Assembly (NCBI GenBank): GCA_963989245.1
Contig: OZ022351.1
Location: forward strand, 14,801,843-14,865,842
Reading direction: 5' to 3'
DNA length: 64,000 nucleotides
From: Nansenia antarctica
Taxonomy: Eukaryota > Chordata > Actinopteri > Argentiniformes > Microstomatidae
The notes beneath the pieces were generated by a model. The model did not search any database. It saw nothing but the letters and a program-made list of their open reading frames with translations, and was not told where the DNA came from. Positions 24,801 to 38,529 of this stretch are shown in pieces; position 1 is the first letter of the stretch; each line of letters starts with the position of its first letter. The position numbers and the translations under genes are program-made.

Positions 24801-25611
24801 TCATTATTTGATATCATAACCGTAACACAAGAGGGTCACTTCCATGAGGACAATTACAAGAACTGGGGCATAAAAGATCAGTCTACCTGTCCTAGTTTGT
24901 TTGATATTTGATATTTCCATTGTTTATTGACATTCCATTGTGATACCACTTTCTGAGTTACACTAGGACCACTTTCCTTTTTGAATTTCATATTCTGTAA
25001 ACAAAGAATCCTCTATCCTGAAGCATGCAAACTAGAATTACCAGCATGAGGAACGCAGTCAAAGCCACAACCATGCATAATTTGGCATAATATCATCTCA
25101 CAAACTACAGTATACAGCAAACACATTGTTTGTTAGTCCATCCCTTATTCCTTCAGTACTATGACTGGTATCCTGTTGGTCTGTTTCACATGCTCGCTAA
25201 GAGCCCAGCCAAAAGACGGGGTCAACAATGGACACTATTTGTTTGCCACCAGCTTGTTACCCGTAGCAACATGCCCTGTGTTCCTCAGCCAAGATGAAAC
25301 TCTGCCCAGTGGACAGACATTATCCACAGGGATGCAGAAGCACACTGATAGGAAAAAAATAGATACTACAAAAACAGCCCTTTTCAAGTAACATGTCCCA
25401 CTGTGACAAATGTCTTCTTACTGTTACATTGACATGACTCAACAAATGCAATAATATATTTCCAGTCATGCCTTTTACAAGCCAATATTAGGCTGTATAT
25501 CACTAAGACAGAAATGTGTTCTGTTATTCTTACGCAGACTGAGAATTGATTGTCCTGAATCAGCATTGACCCCATCAGTCATTTCAGGCAGAAGATCTGT
25601 CTTCTGCTGGC

Positions 25612-25670
25612 TACACACGCACGCGCGTGCGCGCGCACACACACACACACACGTGCATGATGATGTGAAC

Positions 25671-25734
<64 letters not shown>

Positions 25735-25736
25735 TG

Positions 25737-25773
<37 letters not shown>
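25612..25773. repeat. Alternating purine-pyrimidine tract plus (TG)n(TCTG)n
   Basis: ACGCACGCGCGTGCGCGCGC and then (AC)n occupy 25615-25653. A 20-bp spacer follows, then (TG)n from about 25674 to 25733, then (TCTG)n to 25772. The first part is ideal Z-DNA-forming sequence. Confidence 0.9.
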
Positions 25774-26020
25774 TGTCTGTGAACATCAAGAAGTTAATGA
25801 AGTTAATGAACAGATACATACAGATGATGTGTGGATCTAAATGGTTTAAGAGGTGTGTCTGCAGGTGACTGTTTTTTTAAGCGCCTAGCTTTGCACCATG
25901 CCCTGCAGTCTGCCTCTTTAAGAGCTGGTTCATGTCGTCCGGAAGCTTTACACACACACAAGGCAACCGTGGAGAAGTTTGCAATGCAAGCGAGCGTGAA
26001 TGACAGTCGAGCGTGTGTTT

Positions 26021-26308
26021 GTATAAAATGATATTTTGCAGTTGAGTTGAGCAAGACCATTTGGGAACGACAGCAATCCACATCGGCATTTCGTTTTTGT
26101 AACGATTTTTAAAAAATAGTTTTAATAATTCTTCAGAGCGTATTGAAACATCCTAAAACTTGGCACACATTATGCAAACTTATCGTATAGTCTTTTGAGA
26201 TTTCTCTCTTAAACATTTGTTAGAAATACGGAGGGAAAAAAGGAAGACGTTATCGGCGTATGCGGTGACATCACATCACTCACATTTGTTTTGTTATTCA
26301 ACAGAGTG
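26021..26308 (+). promoter_or_regulatory. Possible promoter and non-coding first exon
   Basis: A TATAAAA box at 26021-26027 lies in a locally CpG-containing stretch. About 280 bp downstream a near-consensus donor follows, CAGAGTG|GTAAGT, at about 26308/26309. A CRE-like GTGACATCA sits just before the exon end. No ORF starts inside, so any exon would be 5' UTR. The next downstream gene on this strand is svil, whose human counterpart has distant non-coding 5' exons, so an alternative svil start is one reading. This is inference from signals only. Confidence 0.25.
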
Positions 26309-26316
26309 GTAAGTTT

Positions 26317-27940
26317 ATTTAATATTTTTTATTTTATTCTTTGCTCCTTATAACATGTTTCTTATTTTGTTTTCCATGTTTAAATGCATAATATGTATTA
26401 CATCCAATGTGTTCCATGAATAATAAATGTATTAAATGCACATTGCACCAGTGCAAAAGATAATGTCCAGATCTCCCCTTATGATTTCCATTTGAGCCTA
26501 TCCCATATGTCCACTAGCTAAAAAATTGCACGGGCATCAGTTGCGTAGGCATACACTGTGCAGTACACTAACTTAAATGTCTCAACGTTACCTCAAACAT
26601 CAGGCTGAAACTTGAAAGTAACATTACATTTCATGATTAATCAGCGGTGCATTTACAGCCTGTATGTTTGGAGCGCTTGTGAAACTGTAGAGCGGGGCCC
26701 AGGTAGAATACCTTATTATCTCTAAATGAGGGGCCATGGCGCCCGATATATTATGTTACTATGTTACCCAAACATGCCATCCGATACTTCACCAACGAGG
26801 ACTGGAGACCAGGGGAATGGTGGAGACAATAGGCGCACTGGTGTGGTTATTACTTGCCATAATGCATTTACACTTTGATGATGTTACTTCGTGTCAGATG
26901 GCAGTCTTCTTTGAGTTTGTAAGGTTAGGTAGCCTACTTAACACGACCTTCCCATGATGGACAGGTTATTTGAGCTCACAGATCTATCTGGTACTTGTCA
27001 CTGGTGCTGATCAAGTGCCGTTCAACCTCAACCTCAATGCCTAGGGTGTAGGTGTTGGTTGGTTCAGTAGCAGGGATGTCTGACCTCCATCCAAGTTGTT
27101 CTGATCTAAGGGATCTGTTCGCCCAGTGCAGTGTAGACAACATGCTTCGTTTGTGTGTTTTGTCCGAGTAAGTGTCCAGAATGTTTCAAAACTTCACATA
27201 AACTCAGCCAAATATTCAGTCAGCCCAATTCATGTTATTGAGCTCAAGTCTTATATAACAGACTGATGGAGAGGGGTAAAGCACTGCATACTGTACCTCC
27301 TGCACCATAGGAGCTTGATTATTAGCTCCACCTCAGTATCAGGGCTTCATCTCTCGACCCCCTATGGAGCGTTCTTATGACCAGCCTATTATGCAAATAG
27401 TTACTGTAGAAGAGACTAGTCTCCGATTTTTTGATGGGAGGCAAAATGCTCATTTAAGGCCATTTGCATGTTGCCTAGGCACTTTCAAACATTCAATGTG
27501 TTGTTGATCCATGTTCCAGATAGAACACCAAGTGCAGTAAACTCGAGTGTGATTTTATTCCTCTGAATTTGGCAGGTATTAAGCTATATAAAAACATCTG
27601 CCAAAATCGAGAAATAGTACGTTAGTTATGAAGACTTCTTTTTACTCTGTGTGGTACTTCACACTTGGACGTGGTCTTGAAGTCTAATTATTTCCTCTTC
27701 GGGGGTTTTCAGACTTGAGTTCAGTGAGTGAACCCAGGAGCGCTGCCACAGAGATTAGGGCCTAAAGCTTGATCACCGAATGCTAATAGGATGGCTAACC
27801 GGGATGATTCTTGTTTATTTAACTTTGGGTAATTTCCTTAATTTTTTCCTCATCACATGCCATCCCTTGTGGTAGTCATGGAAACTCCTCTAATTCTTGC
27901 CTGTCAGATCGTCACCTATTTGAATGTATGGGGAATAGGT
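26317..27940. other. Intergenic or svil 5' intron, nothing recognised
   Basis: No supported exon, RNA or repeat family in this stretch. Confidence 0.35.
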
Positions 27941-27944
27941 TATG

Positions 27945-28185
27945 GAATGGATTGCACTTACAGTATATAGCGCCTTTATCCAAAAGCCCTTTACAACGGC
28001 CTTCTCATTCACCCATTCACACACACATTCACACCGGCCTGCACACTGGGAGCAATTTGGGGTTCAGTGTCTTGCCCAAGGACACTTCGACATGTGGCCA
28101 GCGCTCGAACCGCCGACCTGCCAACCTTGCGACCATTAGACGGAGGCTCTACCTCCTGCGCCACAGCCACCCCATGTTTGAGAAT
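27945..28185 (-). mobile_element. tRNA-derived SINE, near full length
   Basis: On the minus strand the element starts GGGGTGGCTGTGGCGCAGGA, giving a tRNA-like head with an A box (TGGCGCAGGAGGT) and a B box (GGTTCGAGC). A central part (AGTGTCCTTGGGCAAGACAC) and a 3' tail follow (CCGTTGTAAAGGGC, GCGCTATATACTGTAAGTGC), the tail shared with a LINE. The same tail, 5'-truncated, occurs on the plus strand near 59915-60010. This is a pol III-type retroposon, not a functional tRNA gene. Confidence 0.8.
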
Positions 28186-28189
28186 TGGA

Positions 28190-31165
28190 TGAAGGGAATT
28201 GTGGTTGAAATGGGTCATTTCTCATGACCCCTATTATTCTCTTACCGATGACATCTTTGTGCCTCATGAACTGTCAGGTATCTATTCCCCCAAGGCCGTA
28301 CAAACAAGCACAAGTACTCCCAAGGGGCTTTTCAATATTTTTCAGATGTGTTTCTATTCCTAACTCAACCATTCTCTTGATACGGTATGTGATCTCAATC
28401 TGTCTTGTTGAATTTAATTTCTAATGATCTGCTTATTTGCTAAGGATCTGCGTATGATTCTTAAAATGTTGGCATAGTTTGTGTCAGTGCTTGTTCTCTG
28501 TCTCACCTGATTTTAAGACCTTATGGAAGAAATAATTGCTTACATTTGTAAAAACAAACAAACACACATATAACTTTTCCATAACAAAAGATGAATTAAG
28601 TTATCAGATAGAAACAAAAAGGTTAAACATTACCATACAGCATATACTTACATACTAGCAGAGACATCCTAGCAGGGTCATATTGACATATCTCGATCTG
28701 ACTCGGGGGAACAAGTTGATTGGCATCGTTTGACCGAATTAGCCACTGATGTCCTTGAGATAACATCTGCCCGTTGAATTGAAAAATAACAGAAGATAAG
28801 CTCGGTGGAGTAGATGAGAGCTGACTGTGGCCACGGTAAGACTGATGCTGTATGACTTGCTAATAACCTGTGATGATTGAAACAACCACCAGTGATGGGT
28901 GGCTATTGTTGTGCTATCAGCAGCCTTGGCAACCAGACTATTGGACCACCGCCTGTAATGACCCCCAGTCAAGCTCTTTCACACCTGGGTATGAGTATCC
29001 TAAACCTCGGTACAAGCCGACAGCTTGGACAAGATCTTGTCCTTTGCCCAGTGTGTGTTTCAAGAGTCTAACCTCTATATTTCGGTGACGAACTGCTGGG
29101 GAGATTACATAAGCCTGTTGAGTGTTACATCATTGTTTTTGGGGCCTGTGGGTGGGGGTGGGGACCGGGGTGAGGCCTCAGCCTCCCACAGACCACAGAA
29201 CCCCTTGTTGGAGAGAGAGTTTTGGGGGGGGGGATTGGAAACAGATGGGGAGCCTCTTGAGTGTTGCTTCCCTGCGGTGAAAAATGACTTTGTGTTTGTT
29301 GTGAAGTGGAGCTGCACCTGTAACTTAGAAGCCAGAGACACAGAGCAGATGGACGGCATGACTGGGGCCCCCTCTCTCTCTATTAGGTTCTGCTGATGGA
29401 ACGATAGAGCCAATAGTTTGGGTGGGCCTTGTTGTCATGGTGACCCATGTAAAACCATTTTCATAAACATTGATGATTGATACGTCCATTGAGATGATAT
29501 GATAGTCCACCAACGCCCACACGTCTTAGTGTTCTCCAAATGTGGAATGAATTGTGTATGAAAAAATACAAAATATTGCAAGACGAATGTTATTGTTGTG
29601 TGTGCAGAATTAGGACTGGGACCTACACAGTAAAACATACCAATCAAACCCTCCCAAGCTGTGAAATCCCCCATACATTTCTTTGACAACAGTGTATAGC
29701 ACAAGATATCATTCTCAGTCTCAGTTCCACCCACGTTCACTAACCTCTCTAAGGATAGAGACATGTACTGTACAGTAGGTCAAAGAGACAAATACTATTG
29801 TTTGTTTATAACAACCACTAGGGTTCACTTCACAAAGTTTGAAGTGTCTCATTCAGATATTTTCCTTTCTAAACTGCCGATCTGATTTGTTAGCGGTGTA
29901 GGTCACGTAAGCAGACATTAGCATCCATCTATTACATGGCCATTTCCCAGACATCAGAACTATCTGCCAAGCTTGCTTAATTGCCTTGATCCCACACATT
30001 ACTGAACACTCACAGAGGCAATATCTTAAAGTGCAAACTGAAGTGCAAGATTGTTGTGGGGGGGAATAATAAGGCTTGCAAATTGCATTCCCATAATCCT
30101 GTAATGTGAATATATAACTAGATTGGAATTAGGCCTTTCAGGATTTCCTGTACTATAGACTGTTTTAGCACAAATGCTGTGCAGTCCAAGGGGTAAGGAG
30201 TAGAGTAAGGTTGAATAATACTCACACTTTACATTTAGTTGCCCCTCCACCTGTCTTCATTAAGTTACCCCACTCCCCAATCGTAACGACATTTGTCAAG
30301 TGACATCACAGCATGTCTTGGTGTTGTGTATATCAACAACAGATCCCAGCCATGTGGACAGCCCTAAACTTTACTTCTGCACCATGGCAACTACAAGATA
30401 TCAGGGAGGGGGAGAGGGAGGTGGGCGGGTGGTTTGGGTGTTCTGCGGTTTGTGTTTGTTCAGAGGGGTTGTGCGAAGGCCCAGCTCTCCACATGCTTTT
30501 CCAATTACTGTGTCCTCCCAAGAATGACGGCCTCTTTTGGGCCTAAACCAAACATACACACCCCCCACTTTCCGAAACATGAAGGCTTTTCGTTTCACCT
30601 TTTCTCCCCTGCAGGCTTAAAACGGCATTTGGTGGTGTAGAAGTCAAGATGCGATGTGGGAATATTAAATGTATCTTTGCCCAAATGGGTCTTAACTCAA
30701 TTTTGAACACACACAGTCATTATGCCCTCTTCCTGCCTGACAATGGGTCTTAACAAGGGAAGGCGGGGTGGAGTGGGGTGGGGTGGGGTGTTCTGTATCC
30801 ATTGCACTTGGCTGGAACAGATACTCCAAATGACTCACACATTCTGTGATAAGAAACAATGAGTAGTTAGGTACTTGGTTGTTTTCTTCCACTCAGGGCC
30901 GGTTTTGTGGATGAGGATGATGATGGTGATGAACAAACGATGAGGCGTGACGTGGACCCTGCCTTATCTGCTGAGGAAGACGAGGGTTCAGGGAATTCCC
31001 ATGTTTTCTCTCCCTCTTATGTTCCTGTTTTCTACATTCTCTCTCTGAGGAGCGGTGGATCATTTCTTGCTTTCGCAGGAAACTATGTTGCATTCCTCTT
31101 TTGGCTTGTTCAATCTTTCCATTCCTCATCGCCCTCCTTCCCTGGGCTGTCAGCACTTTCTCTCT
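28190..31165. other. Intergenic or intronic, no gene seen; G-rich tracts
   Basis: Short G-rich runs occur (GGGGTGGGG repeats at 30762-30791, G8 at 29223-29231). Open frames are short and unsupported. Confidence 0.35.
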
Positions 31166-31168
31166 TGT

Positions 31169-31183
31169 CTTTTCCCTCACTCT

Positions 31184-31231
<48 letters not shown>

Positions 31232-31247
31232 TCTCTCTCTCTCTCCC

Positions 31248-31285
<38 letters not shown>

Positions 31286-31286
31286 A
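31169..31286. repeat. (CT)n microsatellite
   Basis: CT dinucleotides with occasional CCCT interruptions cover about 110 bp. Confidence 0.9.
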
Positions 31287-31289
31287 ACA

Positions 31290-33410
31290 CTGTGTGTGGT
31301 TGCAGTATCGTATGTCCTGATAAGTCTCTGACATGGTCCCTGTTTGCTGTTACATGTTTCATTGCTCTTTGGTTAGAGGGAGGTAAAACCCTCAGCACAT
31401 GACTACATGCCAGAGCAAAACTCTGTTACTTTTAACAACTTGAAGGGAACTGGACACAGCTGCCTGTTTGTTTTTAGTGTTTGATAATTGGCAGTACTGT
31501 ACCTCTCCTCCGTGCTAACTCTACCTCACTCTAGACTGGTGGGCTCGCTTGGCACAGTTTGCTTTTTCCACACACAGTAGACCCCCTAGGTTGAGACATT
31601 GGCCCCCTTATGCCTCAATGACCACGCATATCAGAAAAGATAAATCAAGTTTGGTCAGTTCAAGGTTATTGGACAATATACAGTATCAGAATGCTGACAG
31701 CTACTATAGTCCTCCAACAGTGTATGACACATACTGTATGTTTGATCCCCTAACAGAATCTGTTGTTAGTCCGCTGTATGTGGATAACATGGCCACACAG
31801 TTAAGTACCTCAGGGACATGTACTGTCTATTTTTCCTTTGTTTGTTTGGCATGGCATTCTGTATGTTGATTGGTACTCAGCAGGTGTTGCGTTGACATGG
31901 AAATGCACGTTTGAGTCCACTGCCAGACTAATGAAGTACACACACACACACTGGCGGCTTGGACCGACCTAATTGTCTGACAGTGAGAAACAGAGAGACA
32001 AGTGTTTAGTACTCGAGAGCGGACATTAATGGACTCTTCTCTTTGTCTCTGAGTACAGCCCTTCTCTCTCTCTCTCCCCCCCCTCTCTCTCTCTCCCACT
32101 GCAGACAATATCACTCTCAAGTAGACCTAGTATCCAGTGACACTGGGAGACAAGGGAACTATTACAGTTGTATCTAATACAATCCTCCCGGCCAGTAAAA
32201 TGCAACAACCTCTCAACAACCTTTTCAATCCCACCAATGAGAGAGCAGCATACTCCTCACCCCTCAGACTCACACGGCTCTTAAGTGCTGAAAGGTTTCT
32301 CACAGTCTCCTGCTGCTAACCTCATATCTGCCTGGCCAACAGATAGCATGTTCCCCTTACCCTCTGGAGCCTTTCAAGACTCACACAACCTAGATAAACA
32401 AACAGCCCTTCAAGATCTACCCACTTGACCATCCATCTCTCCTAAATAAGGATGTGGAGAGGGAGAGCCTTTGCTTCATGACCGCTGATCTGAGGAGTTT
32501 GATACTTTATGTGAGTATGGAGTCATTCAGACATGACTCACTGAGGTTTGCCTGAGGGGATTTTGGGGGAGAAACGGCATCCCCACTCACAGGAAAACAT
32601 TCACACAGAGTGAGAGAGTGAGAGAGTGAGAGAGTGAGAGAGTGAGAGAGTGAGAGAGTGTGAGAGTGTGAGAGAGAGTGAGAGAGAGTGTGAGTGTGTG
32701 TGTGCTGCATGACACGCAACTCAGCTTCATTTTCTGTCTAACAGCACAGTAGACTGTCCTTGAGGAAGTGTTGGAAGCTCAGTCTTGAAGTTGAGATTGC
32801 TAAGCCTTGTTTATCCAAACTGAACTGAGACGGTGCTGCTACCCAAAGCAGATGGAGACAGCCTCTCTGTGGGTCTCTGATGGTTGTGTTGCCTTATCTG
32901 AAGGCTGCTCTATTAAGCCCTTCAAAATCTCTCCCTACTCCATTCCTTAATGGCCTGCTTCATCTTCAGCCTCTCAAGGTCTTTTAAGGCTTTTAGTGAG
33001 CTTGAGGCTGGTGAGGCAACACGCATCCAGTAAATTGCATGGCTGGCTTTTATTCTACACTTAGTGTTTGAATAGCTGTGGTAAGAGTGTCACGCTTTGT
33101 ATAAAAGTTTCTTGCACACTGGTAAAAGTGCATTACAGTATCTTTATGTACAGTACACAACTTATGCCCTGACCTGGAAAAGAAAAGGTATTCAAACTTG
33201 ACCAGTTATCAACTGGATGAGGTGAATCTGTTTTCCTGTGTTTGTCAGTTGGGTGTGTTGGCATCCCCTCTCTCTGTTTTTTTGTTTGTTTTTGTTTTTA
33301 CACGGTCCCTCTGTTTGGCTCATCATGGAGTTGGGCTAATAGGGATTCCATATCTGACAGTTGACCCACATCCTTCGCCCTACTTATCCGAGGGCCGATT
33401 CTATTATCCA
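31290..33410. other. Intergenic or intronic; (GAGT)n-type repeat at 32607-32703
   Basis: GAGAGAGT units tandemly repeated at 32607-32703 end in (GT)n. Nothing else is identifiable. Confidence 0.4.
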
Positions 33411-33411
33411 A

Positions 33412-33660
33412 TTCTAACCGACGAGTCCTTTTGATTTCTCTCTCTCTCTCTGCGACAACCGTCCGGCCGAGCAGGCGGACCGCAGGTGTGAGTCTCCTCT
33501 TCCCTGATTCGTCTCCGGCCAAGATCCTGGGGCCTCGCACCCAGACGCCAGACTCACTGTCTCGCTCTTCCGCCAACGTCCAAACAGGCGACAGCAGGCC
33601 AGCGTTCTCACCGCAGAGGAGCCCGCCCCGTGGCTTTGTGGGACGTGTGGGCCGTGGTCA
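33412..33660. promoter_or_regulatory. CpG-rich patch, island-like
   Basis: Roughly 20 CpG dinucleotides lie in 250 bp of GC-rich sequence (GTCCGGCCGAGCAGGCGGAC), against CpG-poor flanks. A GCAG|GTGTGAG at about 33486 could be a donor. An unmethylated regulatory element or alternative 5' exon upstream of svil is possible. No transcript evidence is visible in the sequence. Confidence 0.3.
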
Positions 33661-34194
33661 CTAGTGAACACGCTCTCTCTCTCTCTCCCCTTCTGGGTCA
33701 TGTGACTCCCAGTCCTGCCCTCTCTCCCGTGGTCTCTCTCGTCTCTCTCTCTCTCACCCTGGCTGTGGAGACTCAGAGAGATCTACCACAGCACAGAGAC
33801 AAGACAGGGACCGTTGTCTCCCAGAGGAGTGGTTCATCATGAACGGTACAGTGCAAACCTTTTTTTGGACCATGGGGGGTCCACTGCTTATTCTCTCTCT
33901 CTTTCTTTTCCTCTCCTTTGTACTGTCCATACGCGCCCTCTGCACTCTGCACCGCGTGGACATATCTGCTCGTTAATGCACTGTGAAACCTCATTTATTT
34001 GCTGGGGCGGTGCTGGGGCCCGGTCGGCTGGCTGGCTTTGGTGGGAAGATGGTCTGGTTTGGATAACTGGGATTTTGCCTCTGTTCAGTAAGCATGTAGG
34101 TCAGGGGATGGGAGGGAGGGAGGGGGGGGGGGGGGGGCGGGCTATAGCCAAACTGGGGCTGTTAGCACTGCTCTGACACATGGCTCCCCAACAC

Positions 34195-34196
<2 letters not shown>

Positions 34197-34231
<35 letters not shown>

Positions 34232-34277
34232 ACTCTCTCTCACTCTCTCACTCTCTCACTCTCTCTCTCTCACTCAC

Positions 34278-34326
<49 letters not shown>
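34197..34326. repeat. (CT)n/(CACT)n microsatellite
   Basis: About 125 bp of CT dinucleotides with CACT interruptions. Confidence 0.9.
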
Positions 34327-34327
<1 letters not shown>

Positions 34328-34329
34328 AC

Positions 34330-36579
34330 TCTGTGTCCATTTGGGGCCGATGGCTTCTTGGATTGCTAAATCAAATCTTGTGTTGTAGTCATCAGGCAGT
34401 TGTGAACTGAACACAATAATGGGTCTGGCACGTGGGTTATGGGGTTATGGGGGGCGAGACGGGGAGTTTGTAAAGAGAGACTCTTTTATCAGAGTACTTT
34501 GGCTTCTCTGCGTGCTTAGTCAGCAGTCTCTAAGTGCACTTCTGGATCACGGCAGTGTTGTTGATGTGTCATAATGGGGGGAGTGAGAGCTCTTGAAATC
34601 TTTCAAATGATTTACAAACAAGTCTAGAGTAAACATGTTAACCCCCCCACAGCCAATCAGTGTCATTCTGGATGTTGTTTAATATAGCACCCCCCTTAGG
34701 CCAATCAGTGTAACTTTGTAAATACCAGATCTCTTTGGCAAGACACGTCACTCACTCAAGTTTCGTCAAAATTGGCCCAGTTGTGTCTGGGATATGGCGT
34801 GTGACATACGAATGGGGACATATTTCATTCAATTAGTTGAGCTTTCATTCCTTCGTTAGAGAGGCTGGGGTCTTTGTAATTGCTACTTAAAGATCTTAGA
34901 CAAAAAACAGATACTCCCTTTTTTACTTTGAATAGCAATTCTTCACTGCAAATATGTTGGTTTCTAAAATAAAATAAAATAATGCAATTCAGGAAAAGGA
35001 CAGACTTGTATTAGGAAAGGTATCTAACCCTCTCTATGGTATGTGGCAGGATGTTCCACTTGAATTTGTTTAGCCTCTAAATAGATTGTTCAGTCCTCTA
35101 AACAGGGTTTTTATTGTTTCTCACGAGAAGAATTGGGTCTGGTGCTCATGCTCAATGCCAGTGTTGCCAGATTGAGCGTATTCCCGCCCAAATTGGCCTA
35201 CTTATGATCACACTGGGCGGCTTTTAGACTGTGAAGACTGTTAGGCTGGAAAAACAATCCCATCTGGCAACACTGCTCAGTGCTCTGTGTGTGAATAGTG
35301 TCCCAGGCTGTGCTGGGTGAAAGGGAGTGGGGGGGGGGGGGGGGGGGCGTGGGGGGAGAGGAGAGGAGCGGAGGGTCTGAGGGGATACAGCCAGGTCGCT
35401 GCTCCTGTGGTCAGAGGAAAGAGGACAATGGCTCTCCACAAGAGTGTGAAGAAGCCAGGTTCTGCAGAGAAACATTTTAATTGAAGGGTTTTGTGTCCTG
35501 AATGCTATGCTCTGTATGTCACCAAAAACCTGTGAGTCTCACTTTAACCGGCACAGCTAAAGTGTGTTGCACAGTGGAGGAATGGGGTTTTATGTGTGCA
35601 AATATTTCCAGTTTGTCTTCATTAATCCAGGCGTTGTTGTGGTTTATTCGCTGCTTATGTAACAGCATAAGGGTAGTTGCTGTGCCATCAGGTTTTCTCA
35701 GTCGTGCTGACTGTTCTGTGTGGTCGGAGCATGTTAGCAATAAACAGTTGTGTCTGCCCTCACAACAAGGCTAAATTGAAATCACATTCGCTCCCACGTC
35801 GTGTCTCTCGGTTGGCTGCTAAAACAATAACGTTTCCCTTCAGCTAATTAGCCTTTTAGTAGCTATTCTCCTAGCCTTCAAAGCTAATCGTGAACCCGCT
35901 GAAAGCACAAAGTCAATAACGTGCCTCCAACTGAAGAACCTCCAGACCTGGCTCCTTGCCCAGGCCCTGTTTCTCTACCAAACCAAGAGAACATAAATCA
36001 ACTCCAGAGTTCGCAAAGGATGAACTACAAATCAATAAACATATATTTTGGAAGGCCAATCATTCATTTTAATCTTAAGCCAACAGCAGGGTAAGTCAAT
36101 CGATGAACTAAAGTCATGTGAAGTCTGCTCATTACCAATTCAAAGGGAGATTCTGTGGCTCTACCTCTTGCTGACCACTAGAGGGTGCTGCTAGCTGGGT
36201 CGCAGGAGGCGATGTGGATCGGTTTATTCTCTGTGTCCCAAAGAAGTATTCAAGTATTCTCTATGTTGCACTATATTAGCTGATTCAATTATCCTCCCAC
36301 ACACACACATCCACACAAGGAGCCTCTGATGTGGTTTTAGTGAGCCCTCCCCCCTCCATGCCCCCTTGTTCACACGCTGGCACCCGTTCAATGGCTCCTC
36401 TGAAGCCCGGCGTAGACCCTGTCCTACCGGGGCCAGCGGAGAGCACTGTGTCCTTCCTGCAGGGTCTCTGTGCTCGTTGAATCCCTCCATACACTCCAGC
36501 TGACTACTGTTATGTTCTATCTTTCTCTCCTGGGTTCTGGACATGAAATGTTTTAATTGGTCTTTCAATCAATAGGTGC

Positions 36580-36580
<1 letters not shown>
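34330..36580. other. Intergenic or intronic, no gene seen; poly-G at 35329-35347
   Basis: A run of about 18 G near 35329-35347 and a G run near 34124-34137 just outside are the only striking features. No exon is supported. Confidence 0.35.
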
Positions 36581-36649
<69 letters not shown>

Positions 36650-36658
36650 GGGGGGGGG

Positions 36659-36692
<34 letters not shown>
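36581..36692. repeat. (GT)n microsatellite with internal poly-G
   Basis: (GT)n runs to about 36647, then ten or more G, then TACT and a second (GT)n. Confidence 0.9.
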
Positions 36693-36693
<1 letters not shown>

Positions 36694-37679
36694 CGTGTGC
36701 TTTCCTGCAATTTGGATCTGTAGATGTTTCCATGATTATGTTTGACATGATGACAGTCTCCCCACACGTACTTGTATGATGAGGTCTCTCCTGCTCTGTA
36801 TAGTCTGTGATTGCCATGCCTAAAAAACAGTTGCCACGGTGATGAGTGTTCAACTGGCCCAGACCCAGATGCCACCAACACCCCATTGACAACACAGGGG
36901 CTAGATTTAACCCACCGCATCAACTCTCTGGCTAGCATGACACCCCTATGCAGTTTTGTAATGCATACTGTATGGACTTGTGGTGAAGCTCTTTAAATAG
37001 TCACCCACTGAACTTTGTTGGAGCTTTCGAGATCTTGACCTGCATCATGTTGTCACCTCCGCACCCTCTTGAGAATGTCCTGTCAGTGTTCGCCATTTTC
37101 CACTACTCCCTTATCCATTACTATGTCACTGTGTTGGAAAAAAAGACACGTCATGTACATGTCCCTTAGCCTCATGCATTATACCGATATGTTACTGTGC
37201 TGAATAGCTGCCAAATGTTAAGAATAATGACTTAATATCACTGTTTAGAAAGGTGTGCATGTGCCTGTGTGCACGTGTGCGCGTGTGCGCGTGTGTGCGT
37301 GTGCCCGTGCCAGAGTAGACTAGTATGATTGTTGCCCTGACAGCTGATTTGATCCCTTTGAGTCTATTTCTGGGAGATTGAGTGCTATCAAAGTGCCTTG
37401 GTGTTGAGGCCTTAAATGGCAGCCGGCAAGGTCCAGTTACCCATGCTGCATTGGGGCTGCCCTCTCAGTGCCATCGCCAAGCCATGTCAGGACCAGGTAC
37501 GCAGCAATGTAGGGATACCAGGGACACACTGGCACCTAGAGGGGGATACATCCGGACGCAGTATGTTAAAGTAAACATAACAGTGTATTGAATGACCCTC
37601 TGGAATTCTGAGTGGAAATACACCTGAAACGTTACCCCCCCAAGCACCATTCCTTCCTGTCCTGGTGTTGTCTCTGAAT

Positions 37680-37680
<1 letters not shown>

Positions 37681-37744
<64 letters not shown>
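37681..37744. repeat. (CT)n microsatellite
   Basis: Uninterrupted CT dinucleotides, about 32 units. Confidence 0.95.
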
Positions 37745-37747
<3 letters not shown>

Positions 37748-38529
37748 TCTCAGTCTCTACCCCTCTCTCTCTATCGCTCTTCTCTCTCTGTCTTTGATTG
37801 ATCTGGCCTGGCAATTGCCAATGTGGGGAAAGCACCGTTTCTAAATTTGTCAGCCCCTGATTCGTGCCTACTGTAGATGTAGCTGCCACACATGCTCTCC
37901 AGAGAGGAGGAGGGGGGGGGGGGAGCAGGGGGAGGTGGCAGGAGAGGCGTGTGGGTGGGTGGGTATAGGGGGTGGGGGGTGGTTGGTTGTGCCTTTGGTG
38001 CTGGCACTTGTACCTCGTGTCACTCCAGTCCTGTCCTCCCCCTGCTAGCCTCCTGAGCTGCGACCTCCAGAACTGTGGAACTATCAGCCTCCCCAAAAGA
38101 CTAAAGACTCCCTCCCCCCCCACACCCCTCTGCTTTGTCTCTTCTCATGTAGCCCTGAGAGGACAACTTAGCCAAGTAAGTAACTACGTTATTTGTTCTC
38201 CCCTGTTTGGCTTGAAAATATTGGGTGAACGTTTTTGCTGAACAGATTTAATTTTTTCGCTCTTTTCCTCCGATTATTGTATTGAATGTAAACTACGGGT
38301 GACGTGTTGAGAGACAGAGTGATCTGAGAAAATTGCAGGCTATCTAATGGAGTTGAAATTGGTTGATGTCAATAATCGGAATAAAACGAGGCAGGGAAAA
38401 TAAAGATGGTGTGTGGATCGTTGTTAATCCCGAGGCTGCGGATCCCATCTCCTTGTTGGACTTAGAGCTGCCCGGCAGCAAACTCAGTCCAGGAGTCTCC
38501 CTCTGTGACGGTTTGAAACATCGGTGACC

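Noticed and set aside
27945..28185. A functional tRNA gene
   Set aside because: The A and B boxes belong to a SINE with a LINE-type tail; no complete cloverleaf or terminator arrangement is visible.
30907..31320. 137-codon plus-strand ORF beginning with an acidic stretch
   Set aside because: It runs into the (CT)n microsatellite, has no splice or domain support, and looks like chance.
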